Below, one piece after another: positions 13,401 to 27,678 of a stretch of 64,000 nt of DNA. The position numbers and the translations under genes were made by a program. The notes under the pieces are model-generated. The model searched no databases. It was not told the DNA's origin and saw only the letters and a program-made list of their open reading frames with translations. Each line of letters opens with the position of its first letter. The stretch's first letter is position 1. The stretch is from Melanocharis versteri (lineage: Eukaryota > Chordata > Aves > Passeriformes > Melanocharitidae): positions 803,606-867,605 of the forward strand of contig VZTG01004269.1 in NCBI GenBank assembly GCA_013397845.1, in the 5' to 3' direction.

Positions 13401-14975
13401 TCTCATTTTCGCTGCATTTATTGCTTTTAAGTAGTTAAAAAAAGACAATTTTCCAAAATAAACAAATCCATGCATGGTTACTTTCTTTCTCCGCACCCCA
13501 AAAACACCCCCAGTAATGTAGTTTAAATAACTGTTCATTTAAAAAGACTTTATTTATTTATTTATAACTTTCAGTTGATTTCAGTTAAAAGAAATATCAG
13601 ACACTTATTAATGATGCACTGCTAAAATATTAAAATAGGGGCAGTTAAAAATCTGTCACTTGGTGCAGTTATTGTTTCACAACAGGAGCAGTAATTTCTT
13701 GTAGAGTGACATGTTTCCTTATGCCACAGCTATTCTTCCCTTACAAAAGCTGTTACTTGGAGCAGGGGGACGACAAATTCTTGCCATCTATTACTATGCA
13801 GTCCATTACAATGGGTTCATTCATATTTATAATACAATCTGTGATGTTGATGAAATCACTTTAGACTTCACTGTTATTTCAAACAAATCCATAACTGAGA
13901 AAAAGGCAGGCTGTTGACAGGAGTTAATGTGGGTTTTACTCTGTTTACAATTGCTTTCTAATCTACTAAATGGCTGTGAAAATTGATGCACTGTTAGAAG
14001 TGCTTTTATACACTACTACAGATAAAGGGCTGTTATACTGCAGTAATCTCTGTAATGCTAAATTGAATTTTTGACAGTGTTTTTTTCGTTTTTCCAATTT
14101 GAATGCAACAAGGTAGGCTACTGCATTTACAGTAAGCTTAATTCCATCAATGCAAAGCATTTTCCTATCTTTATTGAGATGCCTATTATTGCTATGAGAA
14201 AAAGAACTTATAGGTAAAACTTGTAACTATCACAATATGTTCCTCAGGGAAAATCTCTTAGTGGTCAAAAAATGAGGCAGAGTCGCTAAATTTTGCCATC
14301 AAATTTGTGATCTGTTGAAGCTGTGCAAGAATCCTCAGCAGGTAAAACACAGTACTACTGCTTCCAGAACTGCTCAGCTTGCCATGAAGGTAAACATTCT
14401 CCTTAAACCTCACAAAATAAAATTTAGGATTAGGCAATTTCCTAGTAAGTAACTTTCCAGTGGGATTTTAGGGAGACATGCAAAGATAGTTGTTTAGTTA
14501 CATGACATATCACAGTCATAAAGAAGTCCAAAGAATGTATAGTTCAGTTTATCAGCCTAAAAACGAAGCCAGAAAAAAAAAATAACAAAGCCTTTTTAGC
14601 CTCAGATTTCCCTGATTAAAGAGGCTGCAAAAATACCAAGGCTGTTGCTGACATGAAGCCCCTGTACAGAAGATTTAGGTATTGTAGAAAAGGTTCCCTA
14701 AAAATTCCTGACACTTATCTGAAATGTCTGCCTCACTAAAACCTGAATCTGCGGAATGCAAGACAAATGCATTTTCATATTCATCAAAGAGCTTCTAATT
14801 TTTTATATGGATGTGAAAATACTACTAAAAATTAATGATCAGAACTTCTACATGGCTCCTGATGGAAAGAAGTCCTTTATATTCAAGACATTTGCATACG
14901 TAGTAACTTTAAAATTTGCTTATGTGTTTTAATTCACAAAATTTAATAAAGAGATAGAGCCCTCTCAGATAATAA
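7455..14975. other. non-coding DNA, no gene recognised
   Basis: A long AT-rich tract without recognisable exons. A 113-codon plus-strand frame (7726-8067) has no domain, and its antisense strand is also open for 64 codons, which suggests chance. Minor simple sequence: an AT-rich imperfect inverted repeat at about 10604-10627, and TTTA repeats at 13549-13565. The 11500-11700 stretch is GC-richer than its surroundings, but I cannot assign it to a family. Confidence 0.55.
13549..13565. repeat. (TTTA)n short tandem repeat
   Basis: About four uninterrupted TTTA units in otherwise AT-rich sequence. Too short to be more than a minor microsatellite. Confidence 0.8.
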
Positions 14976-14979
14976 AAAA

Positions 14980-15135
14980 TCTTAGGTTGGTGAAGATCTC
15001 TCTTGAGGTCATCTGGTTCAAACCCAGCTTCAAAGTGAGATACAGTTGTTAAGTTGGATCATAAAATTTTTCAAAGGATAGACTGTTAAAGATTCAACTT
15101 CATAATTTAACCTTGGTGACGTTTAATCACATCAG
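14980..15135 (-). mobile_element. decayed CR1 LINE 3' region
   Basis: The plus strand reads 'GGTTGGTGAAGATCTCTCTT' and then 'GAGGTCATCTGGTTCAAACC'. This is the reverse complement of the familiar CR1 3' end (normally TTGGAAGAGACCTCTTGAGGTCAT and so on). It continues with weaker similarity through 'TTAAGTTGGATCATAAAATT' and 'CAAAGGATAGACTGTTAAAG'. Divergence is clearly higher than in the CR1 copies at 16.3 and 39 kb, so this is an older insertion. It is on the minus strand and holds no coding potential. The 'GGTTCAAACCC' string could be mistaken for a tRNA T-arm, but no tRNA fold surrounds it. Confidence 0.65.
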
Positions 15136-15139
15136 CTGA

Positions 15140-16145
15140 ATTAAGTAGTCAAAGATAACACAAAGAATGCCCATCCATTCTGTGTAGGAAAGTATGATTA
15201 GTCTGTGCAGAGCAGTAAGTAAAGTTAACTTAAACAGCCTATCAACTAATGAACACAAATGTATAGTAACCAAGCTTCACGAACAATAAAGCTCACGGAG
15301 CTAAATCTTTCAGGCAATTTTCCCTATATGACTTATTTCTTTTTTTGAATGTGCAGTTTTTCTATTGCCATTTTCAAAAGAAAAAAAAAGGCTTAGGAAT
15401 TAAATTTTTGAATTCTTACTGACTCAGTTGAAGAAAACCTATTAAATTTTGGAGCTCCTGAATAAATTGAATAGATTCTGCAACAAATGAAAGCTTGAGA
15501 TGTAAAGATAATAATTTTAGAAGATGACAGAATCATAAGTTACTTCTGGAGTTGCTTGAAAATGTGCTAGGTATGGTCATCACTTATAAGCAATCTATCA
15601 CTGATTGTTTTGAAGAACCATGTTGATTGCAGGTCCAAATGTTATCTAATCCCCAACCAAATTAAGTAAAATATTATACAAATGGTTTCTACAGAAAAGT
15701 GATCATTTTGCTTGACTAGGACTAAGAAAAAGGAAAATCTGCTGCACATCTGTCATTTTCTAAGATTATTTTCTTAATAGCTAATGCAACCTCTTAGGAA
15801 CAAAATGTTTCTTTAGATAATTAGTGGTCATCTTCGAAATGCTGCTGAGAATCATTTCATCCCAACTAGTTTATTTCTGAAACACAACCAAAGAAGCAAC
15901 CTAATTTAGCACCCCAGCTTTCTTCAAATACTGTCACTCTGCACAGAAATTGCTCATGTTCAACTCCACAATTTCAGTTCTGGTCTGCAACACTGCTTTG
16001 TACAATGTTGATTTCAAATTTTCAAACATCTAAAACTTTCCTTTAAAACTATACTAGAACAAAACCTCCACAACTTATTGTAGAAGCTAGTTTCGTATTT
16101 TGGAAAATTTACAGAAAAATCAGTAAATGCATGAAACACAAACAG
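15140..16145. other. non-coding spacer between two CR1 fragments
   Basis: AT-rich, with no recognisable gene, RNA or repeat. The 61-codon minus-strand frame at 16014-16199 overlaps the start of the following CR1 and is not a gene. Confidence 0.55.
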
Positions 16146-16149
16146 AGGG

Positions 16150-16568
16150 CTGGAGCATCTCTCCTGTAACAGCAGGCTGAGAAAGCCGGGGTTGTTCAAT
16201 CTGGAGAAGGCTTAGGGGAGACCTTACAGCAGTGTTCCAGTACCTAGAGGGGGCTTATAAAAACAAGGAGAGGGACTTTTAATGCAAGCAGATAGTGACA
16301 GGACATGGGGAAATGGCTTTAAACTCAAAGACAGCAGGTTTAGATTAGATGTTAGGAAGAAATTATTTATTCAGAGGGTGGTGAAGCATGAACAGGTTGT
16401 CCAGAGAGATGGTGCATGTACACCCCTGAAGTGTTCAAGGCCAGGTTGGATGGGGCCCTGACCAACCTCATCTAGTTAGTGAGTGGCATCCTTGCCCATG
16501 GCAGGGGGGTTGGAACTTAATGATCTTTAAGGTCCCTTCAAACTTAAACCATTCTATGATTCTATGAT
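16150..16568 (+). mobile_element. CR1 LINE 3' fragment with ATTCTATG tail
   Basis: About 420 bp of plus-strand CR1. It starts in the end of the ORF2 coding region (the segment that normally reads 'CTGAGAGAGCTGGGGTTGTT', here changed). It passes through the 'AGACAGCAGGTTTAGATTAG' and 'GGAAGAAATTATTTATTCAG' blocks, then 'GGCCAGGTTGGATGGGGCCC', and ends at 'CATTCTATGATTCTATGATT', the octamer tail typical of CR1. The 3' tail is well preserved, so this copy is moderately young compared with the one at 15.0 kb. The reverse transcriptase domain is absent through 5' truncation, and no intact frame remains. Confidence 0.93.
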
Positions 16569-19500
16569 TAGCTGTTCACTTAATGCTGCACAACTTCCAG
16601 CATGATTCTGGAAGTCTGGATTTCTTATTTAAGTACAAAAATGAGAACAACTTAATAGGAAACATTGCTTCTGTGAAAGCATAAGCACCTCTGCTCTTAG
16701 CAGGCTGACTTGCCTGACAGACCATAACTCTGGAGAACCAGACTTACAGAAACTACCTTACCATGCACTAGCAGGGAACCTCTTACTGGTAAACTGTCTT
16801 AACTGTAACAAACCTGAGGTACTTGCAAGTTGTGGAAATTGAAGTTATTTTGAGTAAATTTATGTTATACATAACATTTGTATCCTTTGTGTTATACATA
16901 AAATTCATCTGGAGCAGAATTTGAACATATTTAACAAAAATAGCCTTGACAATTAGAGAGAAGTTTGACACATATTTCATAAATATACCAACTTGCATAT
17001 CACAGAAATAGAACAAGATTATAAATAACTGTAGTTGCCAAAGAGTTTTGAATTTTCAGTTAACCTGCCAGCATGAAAGGGGCCTTTTCTTGAACAGCAT
17101 CATACAAGTGTAAGACCCTGGTTTGTCTGGAGAAGAAGAGATGGAAATACGGCAGTCAGGTCATTTGATGCTTTTTAAAATTCCTTCTCCTGTATCAGCA
17201 AACTATAGTTTTACTGCCTAAATGTATCACCTTTTAATAAATTAATTTCCTGAAATGCTATTCAATGAAAACATACAGGAAATTATGATTTATGGGCAAA
17301 TACAATCCACAATAGGATTTCAGTATGCAATATTGTTAATGTTTATAGATAAGGACACATACTTTTGTCAATAATATTGACAAAATTACTTCATACAAAA
17401 TGCTATTTCAGAAATAAATATAGCAAGGTGCTTTGTAAGTACTCATGTCTCTCTAAATTTTGGGTTCACACTCTATCAAAAATAAAATATCAGATGAAGC
17501 CTGTCTTAAAAACTATAAAACTTATCATTTAGCACCTGTGACAATTGCCTTTTTCGCTATATATCCCACTTGTATAAAAGAGAAATAGAAATTAAATACA
17601 GCTTTTATAATTTCTGTTTCTTGTAATGGTGACTTGAAGGCAGAAAACGGAAAGAAAAATCAATCACAAATGTCAGCAGTGTCTTTTGACATACACATTG
17701 CTAATATTACAGAAGCTGTAGTTCAGAAGCATACGATTTAAGTCCAGATTGCCCAATTTACATTACTGACTCCCTGATCTAGTTTAGTTCTAGAACACTG
17801 AATTTAAATAGAGGTGCTTGAAGTCAGGAGGGACTTATGTAAGTGCTTATATGCTGTGCTGAATCAACATCCCATTGCAACAAATCACAAGTACAGTATG
17901 TTTAACAAGTGTAACATGGCAAGCATACTTATCTATTCATAACAAAGCCAAAAAAATGACACTTCCTCCTTGAGTTTTTATGAGTTAGCACGAATCAGCA
18001 GGCAGGAATAACCTTACTTTTCCTTATCTACTTTACCTTAGAAATAATTATTTAGCATAACAAACCAAGAGCAGAGTATATGTTTTGAAGCTGAAAGGAA
18101 AAGGTCCAAACTGGCACGCATTAGCTGTTTGTTAACTGCTTTTCTCCTAATGATTTGCCCTGTTGCTCTGCATCACTCTGATTGCAGTGTAACAGCTTTC
18201 ATTAGTCATTATAAATACGGCTTTGTGCCACGTTATTTACATTCTTATAGTAAATAGTTAGAACTTCACACTGTAATAATTCAGACTGTTTCTGCACTTG
18301 CTGAAAAATAATCTGGCAATGCCATGACTTTACTTTAAAAAACCTGAAACCCAAATCTGAGTGTTTTTGGGTTTGTAGGTTTTTTGAAACAATTTTACCA
18401 CCAGCATAATTCCATTATGGCCAAAATTCTCGCCAATAACAAGGCTAAGGGAATCAGAATTTCACAGTAATTAGACTTTGTAAACTGGGCTTCTCTTCTG
18501 GTAGAACTGTCACAAGAGGAAACTGATATTCAAAGCTTAAAATATGATTATTGCTTGAAAATGAACTAGCACTGTAAATATGCATAAAAATGAGCTTAAG
18601 AAAAATCTGAATCACAAATATAAACAATAATAAATATTAATCAGTAACAGGATTGTTTTCATAATACACAACTGCTTTCTACATATTTTTGGTAACATTT
18701 CATTAAAAAGCTTCATTTTTTTCTTTAACATTTCAGCATGTTAAAAAAAAGAGGACAACAACTGTTATCTGAAATACTGTTTGATGGTAGAGATTCTTTG
18801 TAAAACAGTTTTCTATTAAACACATTATTTTACCCAGGTCAATTTAAAGTTAATGAATTTCAGACATAACTGACCTTGTATGAATTCTAGTGAGTGATTT
18901 AGGTACAAAAGTCAGTGTGTTTATCAACCAAAAGTGAAAAATTTAAAAATTTTTAATGTACTGTTTTTGGAGACCAAACTGTTTTCCTTAAGTTGAAAAA
19001 AATGTAAGCAACAGACCTCATATCTACATTGAACAACATCTATTACAGAGAATATTTTTCATTACTAATATTCTTGAAAGCCCTAATTTTGGTACTACTA
19101 GAAAATTAATGCCTGATTCTAACAAACACATCATTAAATATATATAAAAATATTATATCGATAGACATTTTATACACATGCAGATATTATGCATGCATAC
19201 ACATTACATTCAGATTTCTTGACTCAACAGGCTTTAGTATAACTATTAATGCCAACACAAGTTCTGTTAATAATCTACACCAATACTTCGAAACAGTGAG
19301 TTTGCAAAATCCCATCTGTCAGTCTGAACTCAGTTACAAAAAGGCATTTCACCTTTTTACTAATTTATTCTAAGAAAAAAAGATTTATGAAGTGCATTAC
19401 AAGGATTCAAAAATAATCTTTAGATATTATAAGGAGAAGAAGTACAAAGACATGAAAAAATGTCTATAAATGAGGCTGAGTCAACAAAAAGGAAAATAAA

Positions 19501-22500
19501 AGATAATAGAGTTCTTTGAAAGAGGAACAATGGTCTTTTTAAAATTCATTTTTAACCTTCCTAAAATAAGAAAGCAAACTTCTTTCGTTCAAATATAAAA
19601 ATCTTTTCAGTGAACAGACAAACAAGTTTTATTGTATTTAGCATATTCCTCTCTGTCTAGTTAAGCTTATATTAATCTTCTCAAATTCAGGTTGCATTCA
19701 ATATCTCCTGACCCATGCTGCTGCTGAAAAAAAAAAACCTTGTACAGGGTTTCCCCAGCTATTAGCTTTCAACAAGTAGAAAGCAATTCTAATTTGATGG
19801 ATGAGATATTAGGTCTATTTAGTTTGTCATCTGGCTGCTTTTCTTCCCAATTACATGTTGGCATCACAATCCTTGAAGAGGATTCTTTCGCCTCGTAATG
19901 GATTTTGAACCATCCATCACAAATGTGGCATCTACAATACATCTGTGTAATCTCTTTGGCAACATAGCCACAAAATTCCATGGCAGAAGTTGTCCTCAGA
20001 ACTGCTTTTATATTCTTTTAAATATCTGAAATATTTATCTGACAAACTTATAGATACAATCTACAGACTTTCTCTTGGATTCTAGAATCATCTTTCACCC
20101 AGTGAAGACGAAAACCACAGTGTCAGTGCTGCTCAGGGTGAAGATGGTTAACTGCTCATTTATCAAACTCTCATAAGGAAATTTCAATGAAGACTATTAC
20201 ATCTTCATCTCTAATGAAAAAATTGTGTAGTTATTGCATAACAGCACTTTGTACTAACAGTGAGACCAGTTTGACACCACTATACTTATTTTTTAACATT
20301 AGAGGACTACACAGAGCTCAGGAAAAAAACCCTTGGCGAACAACCTCCTTCTGTCAATGTACTGCACATATCCTAGAATGCATAGGACAGTAAGTATAGA
20401 AAGGTAGGAAAAAACATTTAGATAGGAAAATTCTTCAATACATTCAAGAAATGAATTAAATTTTATATGACGAAAATAGGCTTGTAATATGTCAAAATCA
20501 AGGAGAGCTTAGTGTCTTTTGGTGTTCACTATAATCATTAACTAAAATGGCCTCAGACTCAAATCATCTGAAATGTTCTGCATTTCCCAAATGCCACCAA
20601 AAATGCAACTTTTCGCTGCTTTTGTGTTGGATATATTAAAAAAAATAAATTTTAAGTGTGCTATCTACCTTCAATTCTAGTCTAGCTGAAGGCCAAACAG
20701 ATTAGTAGGAAGAGCTACCTACCTTAACCACTTGACACGGGAAATGAGAAAATTTATCAAGCAGAAATCTCACCAGAAAATGGATTTTGAAATACTCCAA
20801 AAATCTGAACTGATGTCAGACAACCTATCTATTCTATTTTCTTAGTTGCAACTAAGAAATTAAATAAAAACTGGTTTTCTCCAGAAGAACATATTTTTAT
20901 TTTGAAAAAAAAAAAAATTTCAAGTCATTGGATATAGCACTTTGCTCAATTTTCAAGAGGGAAAATATTACTTATTGCTGGTTATTAATATAAATAGGTT
21001 GGAACACCAACATTCCAATTTAGATTAATGCTAGAAATAGCTTATATCCTCAAAAGAAATGCTTTAAAACAGGAGAAATAAATACAGGCTTTATTAGCTT
21101 TATTGTAAACACTGCCCACATTATTTTTTGCACAGAAGAAAGTTCCTATAGCAAGAAATACTAGGAAGGAATGGACTCAAAAATATTGGTGAGTTTTAAC
21201 AATGCAATATAAAAGAAATAAAATCCCATTATCTCAATGCAGAGAAAGTACAGAAAAAGTAGTAAGAAATCAACTTGATTAATTCACAAAGACTTCTATG
21301 ACTTGAAATTCAGAAAAGAAAAGCAGAAACCACAGTCTTTGGAGGGAATTAGTAAGGATGAATATAGACAAAGAATAATGCAATTACTTAAGGACAAACT
21401 AATAACATCAGTACTCAGAATGAGATATAACTTGCAATGAAAGAAAAAAAAGTCACTCTAGAAATATACTGATAAGGAGGAGACCAAATAAAGACTTGGT
21501 TCATTACTGAAAAGGGAAGAAAAGCTTTGAGTGGATGAGACCACCAAAGCCAAATTGTTTAATGACTTCTTTTACTTCAGTACTTACTAAATTTGCATTT
21601 TGAATATAATTAATGCATGTGACAGAGCACTAATGCACAGCTGACTCTGATTTTTTAAAAGAAACTCCCCCAAAACCCCAATTCAGATAAAATCAGACCC
21701 AGGGCATTAGTTAAAGTAACCTCGAAGCAAATTGCAGCAACACGTGATAAAATTTTTAGAAGAGATTTGTTTTAAGAAAACTGAAAGAATGCAGAAGTCA
21801 TGATTCTAGTAATAACAAAGGAGAGAAGTGCCAGAGAATTGCTCAACACAAGTCAAAATATCACACTGTTTCTAGAAGGTATGAACAGGAACATCATCTT
21901 TTAAAAAACATGAATATGCTTTAGTTCTCCTGTTCATCAGCTTCAGGGTTTTGTCCAGTTTTAGACACTGAACTATAAGAAATAAGTTGACTTTTTCCTT
22001 TTAGGTATCAAGAGACTAATAAAATCATGGATATCTGAAAATCCTAATCTGCAAGAACAGTCAGAGAAAAAGTATCATGTTGTGTCTGCAGACAACAAAA
22101 TACCCAGGAAAACATGGGATGATAAAGATACTTCAAAAGTCCACATAAGCCTCTTATTGCCAAGTTCAGTAATGGCTGTCTGCCTCTGCAGTAAGATACT
22201 CCATTCAGTAAGTTTTTTTCTGAATATATATAAAGAAGCAAAAATGAAACAAATATTCAAGAAAGAAAAAAAGATGCTGCTCTTTTTGTCCAGTGTAGAT
22301 GTGTTTGTCTAATTTTTTCATAGAAAGCTCCATCAAGAATGGCATCTGTATCCTTGAACACCCAATGTGAAAAGAAAATAGATTAATTAAACTCTTAACT
22401 ATCCGTTAAGTTTTATGATTCTTGAATGTACTGAAAGGAAGTAGAGCTATCTGCAATGTGAAAAAGTGATTATATTATTTCTCCTGAGTAATAGAACCAT

Positions 22501-25500
22501 ATTTTGTTTTACTCAAAATCAAGGAAAAAAAACCAAGGAGTACAGCAAGAGCACTAATAAGGTATATATGGATTTGTTGAAAAATGCCTTGCAGCTCATC
22601 TGTCACACAGAACATGAAACTTCATGTAATTATTGTTAAAGTATCAATGAGAAGATGTGCTACACCATGTGCTAACAGTTAAGTTACATTTGTGAACCAG
22701 CTTTTTAAAGTAAACATACTTCTGACATTCATTAACAGAAATTCCACAGTGTTAATAAATAGAGGTAGGAGATACAACTCTAAATTTAATTACTTATATC
22801 TCTAAAATAATCAAATAACTCTTAGTTAAAACTCATTTTTCTGGGAAGTTGAACAGATATAAAACAAGGACATAAGAACAGACTTGGACTCCAGTGTCCC
22901 AGTGAAAGCTTTCCTAAAGCCTAACAGTCAATGCAGTCTACATTTTCGATTGTAGAACAGACAGTGATATTCTAAGTATTTATAAATATTACAAATCAAC
23001 TTGAGTTACATATGAAAAAAATTACTGATTTCATTTGGAAATGGTTGCTATGTTCACATTAGAAGTCTGAATGAGTTTAAAAAACAAGGAAACTAATTAA
23101 AACTATGAGAATTTCTATCACAACAGCTTAAAATGTATTTATCTGCAAAACTGAAGTACAAAATGTACTACTGTGCCAGTCATGCCTATCAGAAGCGATA
23201 ACATTTCTCCCTTTTATCCCTGCAGTTTTCTTCCTGGCTCCTGAATTTCCTTCTAAGTACTATATTTAACCACTTGTTTCATTAATTAAACACCCAGGCA
23301 TTTAAATCTACAGACCAGACCACGTATTGACTTCCATTCCCAACTACAATACTTTAACGCATAGTTTCTCAAACAGCTGTTTTTTACGTGTCTATGACTG
23401 ATCCATAGTTTAGGATTAGCCATCCTAAATTAAAATTACCAGTCTGAAGCAAAAATGACAGATTATTTTCTTAACTCCTCAGAATTTCCAACAGGATTAT
23501 GGGGAATTATTATTATGCCTTTCTGGTAGGTTTTCCCTCAGCTTTTCCCCCTGAATTAAGACTCTTTGACTGTAAAGTCTCTGTAGACCAGGTACCTGAG
23601 TGCTGGCTCACAAAGAAACAGCCCTTCCCTCTTTTCTACTATCCATACAGTACATTCAGATCCTTTTCTAGAACCACACAAATACACAGTGCATTATCTC
23701 CTAGCAGTGTTAGGTACCACAACCCACAATACTTTTCTGAAGCTGTTTCTTTTCATTCGGAATATATCTTCACACAGACATGCTTTACCTTAACGCACTG
23801 AAACCGATGCGGAAGAAGATAACGAACTGCACAGTCAAATACTAGAAGCATTAACTCACAGGCATCTCAAATTACAGATACTTCGACATGGCAAGGGCAG
23901 ATTTTAAGATATAGATGTATTTATAATGCAATAATGTATGTTTTAAGTGCGTGCACATACACCAGAGGTGGATGAGAAAAGTCTGCTGGCCTGGTGAAAT
24001 GTCTTAGTGTAAAACTCCTGTGATAGGTGATCACCATGTTGGAATTTTTAGGCTTGCAAAGTTTCAGAACACAGAATCTTAAATAACAGTGTAAGAATGG
24101 ACAGTCATTGTTTATATTCTCTTGTTCTTTCAGGAAAATGGAAAAAAAATTGTGAAAGTGAAAACTGGAAGATTTTATGAAGATAAAGAATGATGGAGAT
24201 TGTTTCATATCTCAGTAGGATTTAGCTAGCCATCAGTATCTGATTAAATGTTTTCAAGTGCTTTAGAAAAAGGACACAGCCAACTTAAAAATCACATTTG
24301 CCCAACTGCAATTCAAAGAAATAAAATAAAGGAATAATTCTCCTCTATAAGGGAACATTCTGCATTATTCACCTCGCTTAACTTACCCATTTCCTCTTTT
24401 GCATTGAACTTTCGCAAAGCAATATTGGACAGAAAACCATGAAAAATATAATAATAAAGCCACAAAAAGTAGAAATGGCATACATAATTAAGTATAAATG
24501 AATGCAATTAAAATTTCAAGCTAAAATGTACTCCCTGAAAACTCCAAATACAAAGTATTAAGCTATAAATGTATAATTCACTGCAGTATAGTCTGGCCTT
24601 ATCCTTCAAGTTAGGAAAAGGAAGAGTAAAATTAAAAAATAAAGAACCACTAACAATAAAAATATTTTATAAGAAAGAAATAAAATTTAACCTAAAGATT
24701 CATGGACAACATTGCAGAGGCAAACACTGAAAGCTTTCTCTGCTTCCCTCCCCAGCAAAGCATCAGAAAAGATTTGAACACCTTGAAGTGATTCTATTTA
24801 TCTTTACTTATTTCTAGGTAACAGGATTATAGAGAAAATAGCTGTAAAGTTTGTTCGTTCACAGTTCACTGCATGGGTGCAGTAACAGCCATTTTGTGAA
24901 AAGATCACAGCAGCGGGGGAAAGGTTGACTCTTTGCTATCCCCTGATGAATGCAGGACAGCTGAATTTGAAGTTTCTGGAGATGGGGCAACTTCCTTCTT
25001 GCTTGAGGAAGTAATCATGCTCAGCTTCAGACAAGTTTCTTAATGCAGAATAGAAGGGGATGAAGTGGATGAACTTTTTTCAAAGGACACTGAGGGCAGG
25101 ATACAAATGGGTTCTGAAGTTTTTCAGGTCATCCAGCTCACCCAACAGTTTTGATTTTTCACTACATACATAATTATTTTATTCTTTTTATATTCTTCTA
25201 CAATGGGAAGATAAATAGGGAGCCTTTGGTGTCTTTTGGTACACTTCCTTCAAAGCTCTGTCTGAATCGCAGTCCCATCATTATATTCTAGCTGAAAAAC
25301 ATGCAAGTTCCTAAGGGCTTTTGACACGCAAGCTTCAGAGGCAAGAAGCACCTTGGGAAATCTCAGAGCTGATTTGGTCTCACGCTATATCAAGTCAAAG
25401 AACAGTCTGATGAGATACTATGTAAATGTTAATGAAATGCTCTCTGAAATGTTAATGGTCTAATCCAGGTGACCAGAAGGAGAGTTTCTGAATTAGTACA

Positions 25501-27653
25501 CTTAAGAAAAATCAGTAGCTATATATTAGCTTCATAACAAGTTGCCCAAGTAGGGAAATTATACTTAGGGAAACAAGCTACTCATTTTATCCATCTGTAA
25601 CTAAGCTCAAATATAGTTTACAGGATATGTAAAAGTAAATTTTACCTTTTAATGGTTTAATATCTATTTAATAAAATAATGGTTTTGGAAAAGATTATTA
25701 TTATGTGGCTCATGTCAAAGAGTAGTACTTAAAAAAGAGAGGGCTCACAGTATCCAAGGAAAGATAAGAAATTTCCAGAATTTTTACTCTTAATGTTAGA
25801 GGCTAGAGTATTGACGTTGCATTCTAGTGAATTGCTTCAAATTTTGTTAAGAGGACACAGGAGTCTAAAGCAGCACATAGAAAATAAAAATTGCAGATTA
25901 CTGGTGGAGAGAAATACAAGTTTAATAACTGAAATGATTTTTTCAGATACTTTTTTAGGGGAAGGCAAGAGGTAAAGGTTAGAAACCAATAGTGTAACGA
26001 GCATACCAAGAGTGCAGAGCAGCCACTTTTAACTCTGAGTCTCAGTAAGAGTCCTCAGTGCAGTTGCCAGCTCCATAATGAGCAAGCAGTCCACTCAGCT
26101 GGGGAACTTAGTGTATTAAACAAATCACGGGATACAGAAATGCACTGCTTGTGGAAACAAGCATAGGGATCAGCATTAATGATGAAGCGAGGCAGATAAA
26201 TAGTGAGACAAAGATGCAGAGACACCACTAGTTGAGATACATCATTAAGCACAATCACCTTTGACAGAAGCAGTTTTGATATTTCAGTACTCCACTTATG
26301 TCAAAACCTATGAACTTCAGCATGTTGGAATGGTGTCTTAAAGGTTGCAGCTAATTAACCCAGATCATCTTCTGCAAGTTTCAGCCCTGGTGTGGAACAG
26401 ATCTTTCATGGTATTTTACAGCTTAAATTGACTGGATTTACAGTGTTACTCTTGAATATAAACATGGCATAAAAGTAGAGCAATCAAATGCATAATTTTC
26501 TATGAGATAGTTGTGTATGGGTTTTCGTCAGTATTTCTACATTTAATGCAGTTGCTCAGTAATCTGCAGTAGTGCATTACACCTGTGTTCTGATGCCTTG
26601 CGGTGAATGTGTCTAGGTAAAATTTAAGATGATAAACATACTGTATGAAGAGCAAATAATTTAGATCCAAGTTCATAAGAACATTTCTTCTCACAGGGTT
26701 TTTGGGTATCTGCTCCTACAGTAACATTTAGGAGTTGGAACAGTTGGAACACTACAACGTTTTCCAGTTGTAGAAACTCAAGGTCTTCAAGATTATTCCC
26801 ACAATACTGCTTTTACCTACATCTTTAATCCTAATGGTTTCAATTTTCTTAGCCTCTTCAGGTTCCTTGCAGAATTCAATACTCTTTTTGTGTTGTCTTT
26901 AAATCTTACCTTTAAGTGTTTTAACAAAACACCCATGTAGTTGAAGTAGCTTTCCATGTCTTATCCACCTGACACTCTCTTTAAACTGGAGTATTTTTAG
27001 AAACAGTATGCAATATGATCTCTCTTTACATCCATCAGTTGTCTTTTCTTTCTTCATCCTATCTGTAATATTAGTCTGCAATTAATATCCATCAGCATTA
27101 ACAAAATAAATATGTTTTGCTTTTCTTTGACATGGAGATGTTAATAAAATTGGAAAAAAATAGGAAAGCTATATATATTTAAAAGATATAGCTATATTTG
27201 ACTTTTGGAGTATAAAAATCTTACAATTTTTTTTTCTGTAATATAAATACAACCGATGAACATCTCTTTTTGAGAGAGCATTTTATCTAAAAAAAGATAA
27301 GCCTTTTAAGAAAACAGGAATTAACTGAGAAAAATACAAATAAGTGTGGAGAAAGTCACAGTTAAAATATAGGATAGCAGAGTTAAGAGATTCCAGTCTC
27401 TTAATTATATTCAATGATGATGCTAATCAGATTTGCTGATGAATAGATGAAATTTTAAAATGTCCCAATGTAAATGGGACCAACTACCCATCCTACTGGA
27501 ATGCTATTTTCAACACTGCACTTGTTACTAATCTCCATTTGCTCTTGTGTTTATGCTGTTAACATTTCTTCTCCAATGTTTACTCTCCCAAACATATACA
27601 ATATATTGTCTATATTAGAATTGTAAATATTTACATTGGATGTAATACAGATA

Positions 27654-27678
27654 TGTGTGTATTTTACACACACACACA
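27654..27678. repeat. (TG)n / (CA)n facing pair
   Basis: TGTGTGT at 27654-27660 is followed by ATTTT and then a 13-nt ACAC run at 27666-27678. The two runs are complementary, so the segment could fold as a small hairpin with the AT-rich spacer as loop. A minor dinucleotide microsatellite. Confidence 0.8.

Noticed and set aside
15005..15035. GGTTCAAACCC resembling a tRNA T-arm
   Set aside because: The surrounding sequence is the reverse complement of a CR1 3' end, and no tRNA cloverleaf can be drawn.
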